A stretch of DNA of 64,000 nt from Clostridiales bacterium (GTDB taxonomy: Bacteria; Bacillota; Clostridia; Lachnospirales; Bianqueaceae). The position numbers were made by a program, and so were the translations under genes. Positions 41,089-51,006 of this stretch are shown here, piece by piece. The notes under the pieces were generated by a model, which made no database searches, had not been told where the DNA came from, and saw only the letters and a program-made list of their open reading frames with translations. Position 1 is the first letter of the stretch. The number at the start of each line of letters is the position of its first letter. Location of the stretch: NCBI GenBank assembly GCA_024689505.1, contig JAILDJ010000004.1, forward strand, positions 22,368-86,367. Direction: 5' to 3'.

Positions 41089-42483
41089 ATGATCCCAACC
41101 CGTATTGGAGAACTGGCGAAGGCTGCAGGCGGACGTGTCATCCCAGAGAGGATGGCGGATGCCTATGTGCGTTCTGTCGAGATCGATTCCCGCAAGATCA
41201 TGCTGGGATCGCTCTTCATTCCCATCATCGGGGAACGTGTCGATGGGCATGATTTTATCGAAAAAGCATTCTCGCAAGGGGCGACCTGCGCACTGATCCG
41301 GGAGGATCATCTTATGGCGCATGAGGATCAACTGCCATACTGCAAGGCGTTGATCGTGGTCCAGGACACCGAGGCGGCATTGGAAGACATGGCCGCCTGG
41401 TACCGCAGCTGCTTTCCGATCCCCATCGTTGGCGTGACGGGCAGTGTAGGCAAGACCAGCTGCAAGGATTTCGTCGCCGCCGCGTTGTCGGGCGGACGTA
41501 AAGTATTGAAGACACTGGGCAACCACAACAACAATATCGGTATGCCCTTGACATTGTTCGAATTGGATGAGACTTACGAGGCTGCCGTGACAGAAATGGG
41601 TATGGATCACTTCGGTGAGATCACCCGTCTGTCACGGACAGCCCGGCCTAAAGTCGGGATCATTACCAACATCGGCATTTCTCACATGGAGAATCTGGGC
41701 AGTCGGGAAGGGATCCTCAAAGCCAAACTGGAGATCACCGACTATCTGGATCCGGAGGGCATCCTCTTCCTCAACGGTGATGATGAGAGACTTTATGGCC
41801 TGAAGGGGAAACGCCCGGAAACCATCGAGTATTTCGGCTGGCAGGAAGCCTGTGAAGGGCGGATCCTGGCGGCGGAGAGTCTGCCGGATGGACGTCTGTA
41901 TTTCAAAGGCACGTATCATGGCGAGACCTATGAGACCGTGCTGCATACACCGGCGCGTCACATGGCCTATAATATCATGCCGGCCATCATGAGTGCGTGT
42001 TTCCTGGGGCTGACGAAGGAAGAGATCCTGCGGGGCCTGGATTCGTACGAGTCCGCGGATGGACGCATGCATGTACTGAATGGCGCTGGGTGTACCGTGA
42101 TCGATGATTGCTATAACGCAAGCCCGGATTCCATGACAGCCGCTCTCGAAACGCTGGCAGCCTGGCCGGGTTCCGGACGCCATTTCGCTATCCTGGGCGA
42201 TATGTTTGAACTGGGTGCCATGGAAGAAGAGGGGCATCGCGCTGTAGGCCGTGTGGTTGCGGAGAAGTCCGGTATCGACGTACTTTGGACTGTTGGTACG
42301 CGTGCGCGCTGGATCCAGGAAGAAGCCAGTCGTTCTGCCGCTGTATGCCGCCATTTCGATACGGTCGAAGATCTGATAGAAGCGCTGGCAGGCGAAGTGC
42401 GGACTCAGGACGTGATCCTGGTCAAGGCGTCCCACGGCATGGCGCTGGAACGAATCGTACGAACTTTAACAGAAACCAAATAA
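41089..42483 (+). CDS. murF: UDP-MurNAc-tripeptide-D-Ala-D-Ala ligase
   Basis: MurF joins D-Ala-D-Ala to the UDP-MurNAc tripeptide. The 464-residue protein has the ATP loop GVTGSVGKTSCKDF near 117-130, GNHNNNIGMPLTL, and EMGMDHFGEI, all family features, and DDCYNASPDSM near 340. It starts 5 bases after the penicillin-binding protein gene and is followed 13 bases later by mraY. Confidence 0.95.
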   Translation: MIPTRIGELAKAAGGRVIPERMADAYVRSVEIDSRKIMLGSLFIPIIGERVDGHDFIEKAFSQGATCALIREDHLMAHEDQLPYCKALIVVQDTEAALEDMAAWYRSCFPIPIVGVTGSVGKTSCKDFVAAALSGGRKVLKTLGNHNNNIGMPLTLFELDETYEAAVTEMGMDHFGEITRLSRTARPKVGIITNIGISHMENLGSREGILKAKLEITDYLDPEGILFLNGDDERLYGLKGKRPETIEYFGWQEACEGRILAAESLPDGRLYFKGTYHGETYETVLHTPARHMAYNIMPAIMSACFLGLTKEEILRGLDSYESADGRMHVLNGAGCTVIDDCYNASPDSMTAALETLAAWPGSGRHFAILGDMFELGAMEEEGHRAVGRVVAEKSGIDVLWTVGTRARWIQEEASRSAAVCRHFDTVEDLIEALAGEVRTQDVILVKASHGMALERIVRTLTETK

Positions 42484-42496
42484 GGGGAAGAAACAA

Positions 42497-43444
42497 ATGA
42501 AATCCTATATCCTGCCTGCTTTGATCGCCTTTGCACTGCAAATGGTCGTCTGTCCGGTCTTGATCCCGCTGCTGCACAAACTGAAATTCGGACAGTATAT
42601 CCGGGAGGAAGGACCGGCTGCACATCAGAAAAAAGCCGGTACGCCGACTATGGGCGGTATCGCGATCCTGCTGACGTTCACGATCGCTGCCCTGTTTTTC
42701 CTGAAAGGCAACAAGGGTACGATCCCGTTGATCCTGCTGACGTGGGGCATGGGCCTGATCGGTATGGCAGATGATCTGCTGAAGATCGTCTTCAAAAACA
42801 ACGATGGTTTGAAAGCCTGGCAGAAGTTCGGCATGCAGATCCTGGTGGCCATTGCCTTTGTCATTTATCTGGGCGTCTCCGGCGTCGGCACCAAGATCCA
42901 GATGCCCTGGTCCGACAAGATGCTGGATCTGCATTTCCTGTATTATATTCTGGCGGTGCTGCTGATCGTAGGATTCGATAATGGATCGAATTTCACCGAT
43001 GGCCTGGATGGACTGCTGACCAGCGTTACATCCGTGATCGTGACGTTTCTTGCCATTGCCGCGTTGGGAGAGGGTGGAAAGATCACGCCTGCCTGTTCCG
43101 CCATGCTCGGTGCGCTTCTGGGCTTCCTGGTCTTCAATACCAACCCTGCCAAAGTCTTCATGGGAGATACCGGATCTTTGGCGCTGGGCGGTTTTGTGAC
43201 AGGTGCGGCGCTGCTGTTGAAGATCCCGATCCTGGTCTTTGTGATCTGCTTTATCTATCTGGCTGAGGTCTGTTCGGTGATCATCCAAGTCTTGTATTTT
43301 AAAAAGACCGGCGGCAAGCGGTTCTTCCGCATGGCTCCGATCCATCATCATTTTGAATTGGGCGGCTGGAAAGAGACCAAAGTCGTAACGATCTTCACCA
43401 TCGTGACGGCACTGCTTTGCCTCGTCGCTTTGTGGATGCTGTAA
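42497..43444 (+). CDS. mraY: Phospho-MurNAc-pentapeptide transferase
   Basis: MraY makes lipid I on the membrane from UDP-MurNAc-pentapeptide and undecaprenyl phosphate. The 315-residue protein has about ten helices, the HQKKAGTPTMGG motif near 45-56, the D-rich loop with GMADDLLK and NFTDGLDGL, and MAPIHHHFE near 285. Gap to murD is 15 bases. Confidence 0.96.
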   Translation: MKSYILPALIAFALQMVVCPVLIPLLHKLKFGQYIREEGPAAHQKKAGTPTMGGIAILLTFTIAALFFLKGNKGTIPLILLTWGMGLIGMADDLLKIVFKNNDGLKAWQKFGMQILVAIAFVIYLGVSGVGTKIQMPWSDKMLDLHFLYYILAVLLIVGFDNGSNFTDGLDGLLTSVTSVIVTFLAIAALGEGGKITPACSAMLGALLGFLVFNTNPAKVFMGDTGSLALGGFVTGAALLLKIPILVFVICFIYLAEVCSVIIQVLYFKKTGGKRFFRMAPIHHHFELGGWKETKVVTIFTIVTALLCLVALWML

Positions 43445-43459
43445 GAAAAGGGGATTGTC

Positions 43460-44845
43460 ATGGAATACCAGAATAAACAGGTTTTGATCATCGGGCTGGC
43501 GCGCAGCGGTCTTGGTGCAGCCCGTCTGTTACTGCAGCATGGTGCGATGGTCACGATCTGCGACAGCAAGAAAGAAGAGACGATCAAGGCCGACGTGCTC
43601 AACGAAGCGGCAGAACTGCCCGTACGGCTGTTGTTTGGCACAACACCGGATGAGGAACTTCTGGCACGCTACGACCTGATGATCCTGAGCCCCGGCGTTC
43701 CGACGGACCTGCCGTTCGTACTCAAAGCACGCGATCTGGGCCTGACCGTTTGGGGTGAGGTCGAACTGGCCTATCGCTTCTGCAAAGCTCCGATCATCGG
43801 GATCACGGGTACCAACGGAAAAACTACGACGACCGCGCTGACCGGCGAGATCATGAAAGCCGCGTATCCCGGGACGGAGGTCGTGGGTAATATCGGCATT
43901 GCTTTCGCATTGCGCGCGGAAGTGCCGACCGAGAACGATTATGTGGTCGCGGAGCTCTCCAGCTTTCAGTTGGAAACGATCGAAGCCTTCCATCCCCATA
44001 TCAGTGCGGTGCTGAATATCACGCCGGATCATTTGAACCGGCATCATACCATGCAGGCCTATATGGAGGCGAAACAGAACATCTACCGCAATCAGACGGA
44101 AGAAGATTTCTGTGTACTCAATTTCGATGATCCGGAGTGCCTGCGCATGGCGGGAGAACTGGAGCACAAGCCCCATGGCCCTCGGGTCATCGGGTTCAGC
44201 CGTAAGACCCAACCGGAGGGCGGGATCTGGACAGAGAATGGACAGATCATCAGCGCCATTGGTGGAGTGCGTCGGCCGATCGTAGGCATCGAAGAAATGC
44301 AGATCTTCGGTGCGCATAATGAAGAAAACATGCTGGCGGCCATCGCCTGCTGCCTATGTGCCGGCCTGGATCCGGAAGTGATCCGTAAGGCGGCGGTGCA
44401 GTTCAAAGGCGTTGCCCACCGGATCGAATACGTGGGCACTGTCAACGGTGTGCCATATTACAATGATTCTAAGGCGACCAATACCGATGCGGCGATCAAA
44501 GGTTTGCTGGCCATGCGGTCACAGGTGGTCCTGATCGGTGGAGGTATGGACAAGAAGATCCCCTTCGACGACTGGACGGATCTGATGCCCGGCCGGGTGC
44601 GTAAACTTCTCCTGATCGGTGAGACTAAGGAGATCATTCGGGATGCGGCCCTTCGTTCCGGCCTGGAAGAGAGCAGGATCGAATTCTGCAGCACCTTGGA
44701 GGAGACTGTAGAAAAAGCACGAAGGTATGCGGAACCGGGAGATTGTGTCCTGCTTTCGCCGGCCTGTGCCAGCTGGGATATGTTCGATAGCTTTGAACAG
44801 CGCGGAGATCTGTTCCGCGCGGCAGTCCAGGCGATGGAAGTTTAA
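43460..44845 (+). CDS. murD: UDP-MurNAc-L-alanine-D-glutamate ligase
   Basis: MurD adds D-glutamate to UDP-MurNAc-L-Ala. The 461-residue protein has a Rossmann-type start (VLIIGLARSGLGAARLL), the ATP loop GITGTNGKTTTTAL near 114-127, ELSSFQLETI near 170, and the DSKATNTDA motif near 335. It is followed 10 bases later by ftsW. Confidence 0.96.
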   Translation: MEYQNKQVLIIGLARSGLGAARLLLQHGAMVTICDSKKEETIKADVLNEAAELPVRLLFGTTPDEELLARYDLMILSPGVPTDLPFVLKARDLGLTVWGEVELAYRFCKAPIIGITGTNGKTTTTALTGEIMKAAYPGTEVVGNIGIAFALRAEVPTENDYVVAELSSFQLETIEAFHPHISAVLNITPDHLNRHHTMQAYMEAKQNIYRNQTEEDFCVLNFDDPECLRMAGELEHKPHGPRVIGFSRKTQPEGGIWTENGQIISAIGGVRRPIVGIEEMQIFGAHNEENMLAAIACCLCAGLDPEVIRKAAVQFKGVAHRIEYVGTVNGVPYYNDSKATNTDAAIKGLLAMRSQVVLIGGGMDKKIPFDDWTDLMPGRVRKLLLIGETKEIIRDAALRSGLEESRIEFCSTLEETVEKARRYAEPGDCVLLSPACASWDMFDSFEQRGDLFRAAVQAMEV

Positions 44846-44855
44846 GGAGGTCTGT

Positions 44856-46421
44856 ATGGCAAAACAACGATCTGCCAGAGACCGGAACGCTGAGATCCGC
44901 AGACAGCAGCAGAAACTGTCGGAGGAGAGAAGGAACCGGTCTTTGCGGCAGGAAGATTTCGGCTTCATCGACGAACCGATGACGCCGCGGCGGGATGCGG
45001 AACGGGTACAGTTCCGCAGCATGGATTCTGCCCCGCGTCCCACAGATGAGGAGCGGGTAGAGGCTGTCCGTCCGCGGGAAGGCCGACGCAGGATACGAAA
45101 GCCGAAACAGGCGCGTGTACAGCGTTCTGCCGCAGCTCCTGCAATGCAGGATGCCCCTGTTGAAAAGCGTCGTGAGAAACGTCCCAGAGAGAAGACTCCC
45201 TTGGCGGACCGGATCGCACGGCCCCTTGCTCGGGTCCATGAGAGTGATTTCGCCATCATGGCCGCGATCATCTTGTTGTGCTTCATCGGCTTGGTCATGA
45301 TCACCAGTTCCAGTTATTATTACGCGTATAACAATATGGGCGACCCGCTGTATTTCCTGAAGCGGCAATGTATGGCGCTGGTCATGGGATTCGTCGGACT
45401 GATCGTCGCCATGTATTTCTCGATGGAACTGTTCCGTAAACTGGCCTGGGCGGCATACTTCGTTTCCTTAGCAGCTGCGGTAGCGGTGCTGGCGTTCGGC
45501 GTCAGTGTCAACGGTTCCTCCCGTTGGCTCGCCATCGGACCGATCCAGTTCCAGCCTGCGGAACTCGTCAAACTAGGTGTGGCCTTGTTCATGGCGGTCA
45601 AGGTGGATCAGTACCAAAAGCATATCGAGGAACGAAAGACGTTCTTTAAGCTGCTGCTCCTGCTGCTGATCCCCACGGGACTCGTCGCCTATCAGAACCT
45701 GACGAGTGGTATCATCATCATGATGATCGGTCTGACGATCATGTTCATCGGCGGCTGCCGTTGGCGGTACTTTTTGTTGATCGGCCTGTTCGGCCTTGCG
45801 GTCATAACGGTCTTCGTCATTCTTCCGGTCTATGTGCCGCTGAGCAAGTTCCCGGGCTTCATCCAGCCTTTCATTGAAAAGTTCATGTACCGCGCCAACC
45901 GCGTCAAAGCTTTCATGGATCCTTTCCGGTATGCCCAGAACGAAGGGTATCAGATCGTACAATCCTTATATGCGATCGGTTCCGGTGGATTTTTTGGCAA
46001 TGGCCTGGGTGAAAGTATTCAAAAACTGGGTTTCATCCCTGAAGCCTATAATGATATCATCTTCGCGATCATCTGCGAAGAGCTGGGCCTGCTTGGCGCC
46101 GGTATGGTGATCCTGCTGTTCGGCGTCATCGCATGGCAAGGATCCAAGATCGCGGTCAAAGCACCGGATGGTTTTACGACCTATCTGGCGGCCGGCTTGG
46201 TAGTCCAGGTCGGACTGCAGGCGGTGCTCAACATAGCGGTCAGTACCAATTCGATCCCGGCGACCGGCGTCAGCCTTCCCTTCATCAGCTACGGCGGTTC
46301 TTCCATACTGTTCCTCATGATCAGTATGGGCTTGCTGCTCAATATTTCCCGCCGTACTTATACGGAAGCGCCTGCGCAAGCTTCAGAACCTGCGGATCCG
46401 AGGCGTCTGGCCGACCGCTGA
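44856..46421 (+). CDS. ftsW: Peptidoglycan polymerase FtsW with long N-terminal extension
   Basis: The 521-residue protein is a SEDS glycosyltransferase. The membrane part begins near residue 130 and has about ten helices. The SEDS region includes SVNGSSRWLAIGPIQFQP, and the late PATGVSLPFISYGGSS. Ahead of it lies a charged, cytoplasmic segment of about 125 residues rich in Arg, Glu and Lys, which most FtsW proteins lack. I chose ATG 44856 because AAGGAGG lies 6 bases upstream; an in-frame start at 44727 would lie deep in murD. It follows murD directly and is followed by ftsQ with no murG between. Confidence 0.92.
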   Translation: MAKQRSARDRNAEIRRQQQKLSEERRNRSLRQEDFGFIDEPMTPRRDAERVQFRSMDSAPRPTDEERVEAVRPREGRRRIRKPKQARVQRSAAAPAMQDAPVEKRREKRPREKTPLADRIARPLARVHESDFAIMAAIILLCFIGLVMITSSSYYYAYNNMGDPLYFLKRQCMALVMGFVGLIVAMYFSMELFRKLAWAAYFVSLAAAVAVLAFGVSVNGSSRWLAIGPIQFQPAELVKLGVALFMAVKVDQYQKHIEERKTFFKLLLLLLIPTGLVAYQNLTSGIIIMMIGLTIMFIGGCRWRYFLLIGLFGLAVITVFVILPVYVPLSKFPGFIQPFIEKFMYRANRVKAFMDPFRYAQNEGYQIVQSLYAIGSGGFFGNGLGESIQKLGFIPEAYNDIIFAIICEELGLLGAGMVILLFGVIAWQGSKIAVKAPDGFTTYLAAGLVVQVGLQAVLNIAVSTNSIPATGVSLPFISYGGSSILFLMISMGLLLNISRRTYTEAPAQASEPADPRRLADR

Positions 46422-46441
46422 GTCGGTAAAGGAGGGCGCAT

Positions 46442-47188
46442 ATGGGCAAAGTCGTTGCAACGAATATCAAGAAGCGGAAAAGGCCAAGGCGCAAATGGCC
46501 GATGGTCGTCGGTGGGATCCTGCTGATCTTCGTGATCCTGCTGTTGACGGGATTTTTTGACGTCGAACATCCCACGATCGAAGGAAACGAGCGCGTGACC
46601 GACGAGATCGTCATGGAAAACCTCGATATGCACGAGGACATGAACCTGATCTGGTATGCATTGACCCATTACAACACGAAATTTGAACTGGATCCGCTGA
46701 TCCTGTCCGCGGAAGTGTTCATCAAGTGGCCGCATAACATACTGGTCAAGATCGTGGAAAAGAAGGTCATGGGATATCTGCCCTATATGGGCATGTACCT
46801 TTGCATAGATACGACCGGCAGTGTACTGGACAGTGTACACGAGATCGATGAAGATACGCCGATGCTGACAGGAATCCAGGTCCAGAGCTTCAGCCTCGGA
46901 GAAGCGATCGACACGGAGGATACGGAACGCTTCACGATCATGCTGGATTGCCTGAATGTATTGGAGAAATATGAATTATTGGCAATGACAGATGAGATCT
47001 CAGTCGCTCGGGCAGAAGACGTGCACTGGAGGATCGATGGCCTTGATGTCAGTATCGGGACGACGACGGATCTGGACCGCAAAGCTGCGGCACTCAAAGA
47101 GATCCTGAAGGATACGAACCATGGTTCCGGGATCCTGCACTTGGAGGATCTGAATAACCAGATCTACATCGAAAACACAAATTCGTGA
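46442..47188 (+). CDS. ftsQ: FtsQ/DivIB-type division protein
   Basis: The 248-residue protein has a basic N-terminus (KKRKRPRRKWP), one membrane helix at about 20-38, and a POTRA domain starting FDVEHPTIEGNERVTDEI, with KWPHNILVKIVEKK as the typical second strand. A beta domain follows. Size, topology and place before ftsZ support FtsQ (DivIB). GGAGGG lies 6 bases before the ATG. A promoter for ftsZ follows within 20 bases. Confidence 0.87.
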   Translation: MGKVVATNIKKRKRPRRKWPMVVGGILLIFVILLLTGFFDVEHPTIEGNERVTDEIVMENLDMHEDMNLIWYALTHYNTKFELDPLILSAEVFIKWPHNILVKIVEKKVMGYLPYMGMYLCIDTTGSVLDSVHEIDEDTPMLTGIQVQSFSLGEAIDTEDTERFTIMLDCLNVLEKYELLAMTDEISVARAEDVHWRIDGLDVSIGTTTDLDRKAAALKEILKDTNHGSGILHLEDLNNQIYIENTNS

Positions 47189-47196
47189 CAAAAGGC

Positions 47197-47225
47197 TTGA
47201 TTTATCTTGCAAAAAAAGGTATGAT
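47197..47225 (+). promoter_or_regulatory. Promoter before ftsZ
   Basis: TTGATT at 47197-47202 and TATGAT at 47220-47225, spaced 17. A second option is TTGCAA at 47207 with CATAAT at 47229. ftsZ can thus be transcribed independently of the cluster. Confidence 0.75.
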
Positions 47226-47257
47226 AAACATAATATGGCTAAATAGGAGGAAATTCT

Positions 47258-48421
47258 ATGTTAGAGTTTGATTTTAATGAAAAAGATCTCGATACAGCAC
47301 GTATTCGCGTAGTTGGCGTTGGCGGCGGCGGAAACAATGCTGTTCAGCGTATGATAGAAGATGGTCTGCAGGGTGCGGATTTTGTTGTCGTCAATACCGA
47401 TAAGCAGGTCCTGATGCGGGCCAACGCAGAGGAAAAGATCCTCATCGGCGAGAAACTTACCCGCGGCCTTGGCGCCGGCGGACGTCCCGAAGTTGGCGCG
47501 AAAGCCGCTTCTGAAAGTGAGGACGAGATCCGTGCCATGCTGCAGGATACCGATATGGTCTTCGTTACCGCTGGTATGGGCGGCGGCACCGGTACCGGAG
47601 CAGCGCCGATCGTAGCGCGTATCGCGAAGGATATGGGCATCCTGACGGTTGGTGTCGTTACCAAGCCGTTCCGTTTTGAAGGCGCGAAGAAAATGCGCTC
47701 CGCAGAAGCCGGTATCGCCGAGCTGAAGCAGAACGTCGACACGCTGATCACCATCTCCAACGATCGCCTGCTGACCATGGCCGACAAGCGTACCACCATG
47801 CAGGAAGCCTTCCGTATGGCAGATAGTATCCTGCGTCAGGGCGTACAGGGCATTTCCGATCTGATCACCCGTCCCGGTGTCATCAACCTGGACTTTGCTG
47901 ATGTCCGTTCCACTATGGAAAACAAGGGCCTGGCCCACATGGGTATCGGCCGTGCTTCTGGTGACGATCGTGCGGTCAACGCTGCGCAGATGGCCATCAA
48001 TTCTCCGCTGCTCGATACCAGTATCGAAGGCGCCGGCCAGATCCTGATCAACGTCTGCGGCGGCCCGGATATGGGTATTCTGGAATATGAAGAGGTCATG
48101 GATTCCATCACGAAGATGGCAGCTCCGGATGCAGATATCATCATCGGTACCTCTACAGACGAGAACCTGGAGGACGAGCTGCTCGTCACCGTGATCGCGA
48201 CCGACTTCCACAACGACCGCAACACGCGCATCCCCACGCCCGAGACGTTCGCACCGCAGCCGCAGCCCGCACGTCCGCAGGCGCCTCAGTATCAGCCTGA
48301 AGTGCCGAAGGCTCCGCAGGCGCCGGTTCCGGATACTTCTTACTCACAGCAGCGTCCGGCGGAAAGCGTCGACATGCCGATCGACATTCCCATGTTCCTG
48401 CAGAATCGCAGAAAAGACTGA
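47258..48421 (+). CDS. ftsZ: Cell division protein FtsZ
   Basis: FtsZ forms the division ring. The 387-residue GTPase has [11 protein letters not shown] near 18-28, the tubulin signature [10 protein letters not shown] near 108, [11 protein letters not shown], and the C-terminal conserved peptide [12 protein letters not shown] at the very end, after a Pro/Gln-rich linker. A strong AGGAGG ribosome site is 8 bases before the ATG. ftsA is not present beside it, so another tether (SepF in many Firmicutes) must recruit it to the membrane. It closes the cluster. Confidence 0.97.
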   Translation: MLEFDFNEKDLDTARIRVVGVGGGGNNAVQRMIEDGLQGADFVVVNTDKQVLMRANAEEKILIGEKLTRGLGAGGRPEVGAKAASESEDEIRAMLQDTDMVFVTAGMGGGTGTGAAPIVARIAKDMGILTVGVVTKPFRFEGAKKMRSAEAGIAELKQNVDTLITISNDRLLTMADKRTTMQEAFRMADSILRQGVQGISDLITRPGVINLDFADVRSTMENKGLAHMGIGRASGDDRAVNAAQMAINSPLLDTSIEGAGQILINVCGGPDMGILEYEEVMDSITKMAAPDADIIIGTSTDENLEDELLVTVIATDFHNDRNTRIPTPETFAPQPQPARPQAPQYQPEVPKAPQAPVPDTSYSQQRPAESVDMPIDIPMFLQNRRKD

Positions 48422-48442
48422 TATAACGCTGATCAATCAAAT

Positions 48443-48478
48443 AAAGCCTTCCAAAGTCTGAGCTTTGGAAGGCTTTTT
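48443..48478. terminator. Bidirectional terminator after ftsZ
   Basis: AAAGCCTTCCAAAG at 48443-48456 and CTTTGGAAGGCTTT at 48463-48476 form a 14-bp stem. T-rich tracts follow on both strands, so it can also end the convergent unit at 48.5-52.9 kb. Confidence 0.9.
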
Positions 48479-48499
48479 GTATGTGATCGCGCTTCGGTC

Positions 48500-49603
48500 C
48501 TATAGGACCTGAGAAACAGCATCGATGTGTGGATCCGGAGCGAGGAGGATGTTCCAGCACAAGGCGGCACCATCAAAACCATGATCTTTAATGGCAGTCA
48601 GTGATCGTGTAATGTAAGCCGGGTCTGTCTTCGCGATATCTGCACGGTAATTGATCTCGATCCCAGGATATTTTGCGCAGGAGACCCTTTGGATCGCTTC
48701 CAACTGAGTGTTCAGAAACGTTCCATTCATGGAGAGTTCCATACGGCCTTTCGCTGCAGGGGCGGATGACTCGAACAGCGCGTATTCATACCCGATACCC
48801 GCCGGTGCAGTCGTTTTTCGATATAACATAGGCTTGATGAAGTCGGCATACTGCGAGAGCGCAGTGTAATTCTGACCGACGAACCGACTGACGACGGGTG
48901 CGAACAGATCGAGACCGACGATCATATCCTTGCTTTTGAAATACCGGCTGAGATCCGCGACGGCATCGGTGATGATCTCTTCCTTGATTGCAAAAAACTG
49001 CTGTGCCAGAGGATCCTTCAGCTGAAAGGCTCCATCCATAGGATACCCGGCCATATCAAAGAAAGCATCTTTTTTCATTTGATACCGTTCTGTGACGAGA
49101 TCCGGATCCAGTCCCTTCTGTTGGTAGATCCTTCTGCAGCGGGGGCAACCGCAGCTCAACACACCGGATACGCCGGCAACAAAAGACTGGCTGCGTATCT
49201 TGTCCAGGAATACCCCGTCGAAACAGCAGCCGCTGAAATATGTTTCGTAGATGTTTTTGACGGCCTGCAGATTATGAGAAGAAGAGGGACAGCAGAAGAG
49301 GAAATCTTCACCTTCCTGATGGATCGGAGCAACGATCTGATCCCCGAATAGATCTACCGCCGTTTCCGGCTCTGCGATATCGCTGATCTCGGAAAAGACC
49401 GGCAGCCAAAGCAGCATTCGGATACCGGCGCTATGTAAAAAGGCGCCGACTTTCTGGTAGAGAGAGGCGTCTGTGTTCCATCCGATGATGACGGATTCCA
49501 CCGGGATCCTGGCGGATACGGACTCGATCTTCCGGATGATTTCTTCCGGAGCAGGGTGCGATTCCTGCCAGGGACCGGTAAAGATCTGAAGTATATATTT
49601 CAT
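48500..49603 (-). CDS. Glycosidase-like TIM-barrel protein
   Basis: The 367-residue protein reads like the hypothetical glycoside-hydrolase-like TIM barrels (GHL/DUF4015 style). The N-terminal IIGWNTDASLY, LLWLPVF and the FDGVFLDKIR segment (with an Asp typical of an acidic active residue) fit, as does KPMLYRKTTAP. A CGCPRCRR motif in the middle may bind a metal. No signal peptide is seen. I chose ATG 49603, preceded by AGGTGT; ATG 49621 overlaps the preceding gene by 4 bases and is also possible. It is last of five genes on the minus strand. Substrate unknown. Confidence 0.68.
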   Translation of the reverse strand: MKYILQIFTGPWQESHPAPEEIIRKIESVSARIPVESVIIGWNTDASLYQKVGAFLHSAGIRMLLWLPVFSEISDIAEPETAVDLFGDQIVAPIHQEGEDFLFCCPSSSHNLQAVKNIYETYFSGCCFDGVFLDKIRSQSFVAGVSGVLSCGCPRCRRIYQQKGLDPDLVTERYQMKKDAFFDMAGYPMDGAFQLKDPLAQQFFAIKEEIITDAVADLSRYFKSKDMIVGLDLFAPVVSRFVGQNYTALSQYADFIKPMLYRKTTAPAGIGYEYALFESSAPAAKGRMELSMNGTFLNTQLEAIQRVSCAKYPGIEINYRADIAKTDPAYITRSLTAIKDHGFDGAALCWNILLAPDPHIDAVSQVL

Positions 49604-49617
49604 AGTGACACCTGGCA

Positions 49618-50031
49618 TCATGAACCATAAGCAGGGCTCTGGGGAGGCTGCCAGAGAAAAAGCCCTTCACTGGCGGCCAGGACCTTAAGCAGGTCCAGCA
49701 ATGGCCCGTCGGGATTGAATATGGTCATGCACGTATCGTCGGGTTCGGAAAGGATCATGGCGCCCCCGACCATGATATAGACGTATCGGTCCTTCATCAC
49801 GGCTTCGATTTGTTCCGGTGCGGGGTTTTTTACGTCTTCCATCTCGATGGCGTGGTAACAGTTCAGTTTCAATATCACGTCGATATGTTTCTGCTTGATC
49901 TTAAGGATCCGATGTTTCAGCAGATGATCCTCGATGGTGAAATACTGGCCGGGCGCCCCTGCAGGAACTTGTTCGGGCAGGATATCGATGACCCAGTACG
50001 GGGCATCCAGAAGTTCTTCGATGCGGCTCAT
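49618..50031 (-). CDS. Hypothetical protein, 137 residues
   Basis: I recognise no domain. The protein is soluble, mixed alpha/beta and mildly acidic; a segment reading RILKIKQKHIDVILKLNCYHAIEME suggests a helix followed by a strand. It starts 16 bases after the corA stop and ends overlapping or abutting the glycosidase-like gene. Its SD is weak. It has no signal peptide or membrane helix. A cytoplasmic partner of one of its operon neighbours is possible. Confidence 0.72.
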   Translation of the reverse strand: MSRIEELLDAPYWVIDILPEQVPAGAPGQYFTIEDHLLKHRILKIKQKHIDVILKLNCYHAIEMEDVKNPAPEQIEAVMKDRYVYIMVGGAMILSEPDDTCMTIFNPDGPLLDLLKVLAASEGLFLWQPPQSPAYGS

Positions 50032-50047
50032 AGATCGGTCTTCTTTC

Positions 50048-50971
50048 TTACATCCATTTTTTCTTTTTGAAAAGAATGAGACAGAATATGACGATGACGA
50101 TGCTCAGAACGATCACGATGGGGTAGCCGGCACGCCATTCCAGTTCCGGCATATAGCGGAAGTTCATGCCGTACCAGCCCGCGATGAGCGTCAGCGGCAT
50201 GAAGATCGTTGTAACGACGGTCAGCAGTGTCATGATTCGGTTCTGACGGACTTCCAGCTGTGCGTTGTACAGATCGCGCACCTGTATGGTATGATCCCGC
50301 AGTGCGATGGCGGTGTCATGCCGCCGGGCCATGAGATTCATGAACAGGTGGATATAGCGCAGATTTTCTTCTTTGAAAAACCCGTTTTCGTTTTCCTCCA
50401 GCTCCTGCGTCATATCGATGATCTGCTCATAATGGACGAGGAGTTCCCGGATATCGCTGCGGATCTCATTGACACGCATCAGATCGCCCTGGCCTTCGGT
50501 CTCTAGGATGGTATCCTCGATCCGGTCCAGTTCGGATTCATAACGCTCCATGATGGACAGATCGCGGTCCACGATCTGCTCCAGAAAATCATAGAGGAAA
50601 CGTTCCAGGCTCGGCTCCCGCCAACGCTTTGTGCGGCGGATGATGCCGATCATTTCTTCCACCTTGCCGGTGTCATCGATGAATACGATGCCCTTTTCAT
50701 CCAGGGCGAAAGCGAAGCGGTAATCATGGCCGGTGATGTCGTCACGGTCGGGCAGCTGGAACGTCCCGGTCAGAGAATCAAAATTGACTTCCGCTTTGGT
50801 GTTGTGGATATCGCCTGCATTTGGCTCCAGCTCGATGCCCATGTCGAAACGTTCACGCTCCTGGGCCCATTCCGTGCTGGTGAGCACGGCCACATACTGA
50901 CGGCCTGTCCGATCGAGCAGATCCTCAGAGGCGCAGGGCTGTATCGTTTCCTGCAAAAGATAAAAGCTCAT
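50048..50971 (-). CDS. corA: CorA-family magnesium transporter
   Basis: The 307-residue protein has the long soluble N-terminal domain and, at the C-terminus, two membrane helices with the YGMNF filter motif between them, and a basic KKKKW end. It should carry Mg2+ (or Co2+/Ni2+) into the cell. GGAG lies ahead of the ATG. It is the third gene of a five-gene minus-strand unit, 35 bases after the MATE gene. Confidence 0.92.
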   Translation of the reverse strand: MSFYLLQETIQPCASEDLLDRTGRQYVAVLTSTEWAQERERFDMGIELEPNAGDIHNTKAEVNFDSLTGTFQLPDRDDITGHDYRFAFALDEKGIVFIDDTGKVEEMIGIIRRTKRWREPSLERFLYDFLEQIVDRDLSIMERYESELDRIEDTILETEGQGDLMRVNEIRSDIRELLVHYEQIIDMTQELEENENGFFKEENLRYIHLFMNLMARRHDTAIALRDHTIQVRDLYNAQLEVRQNRIMTLLTVVTTIFMPLTLIAGWYGMNFRYMPELEWRAGYPIVIVLSIVIVIFCLILFKKKKWM

Positions 50972-51006
50972 AGATCGATCTCCATTATTTCATCGTTATT
51001 GTGTAT

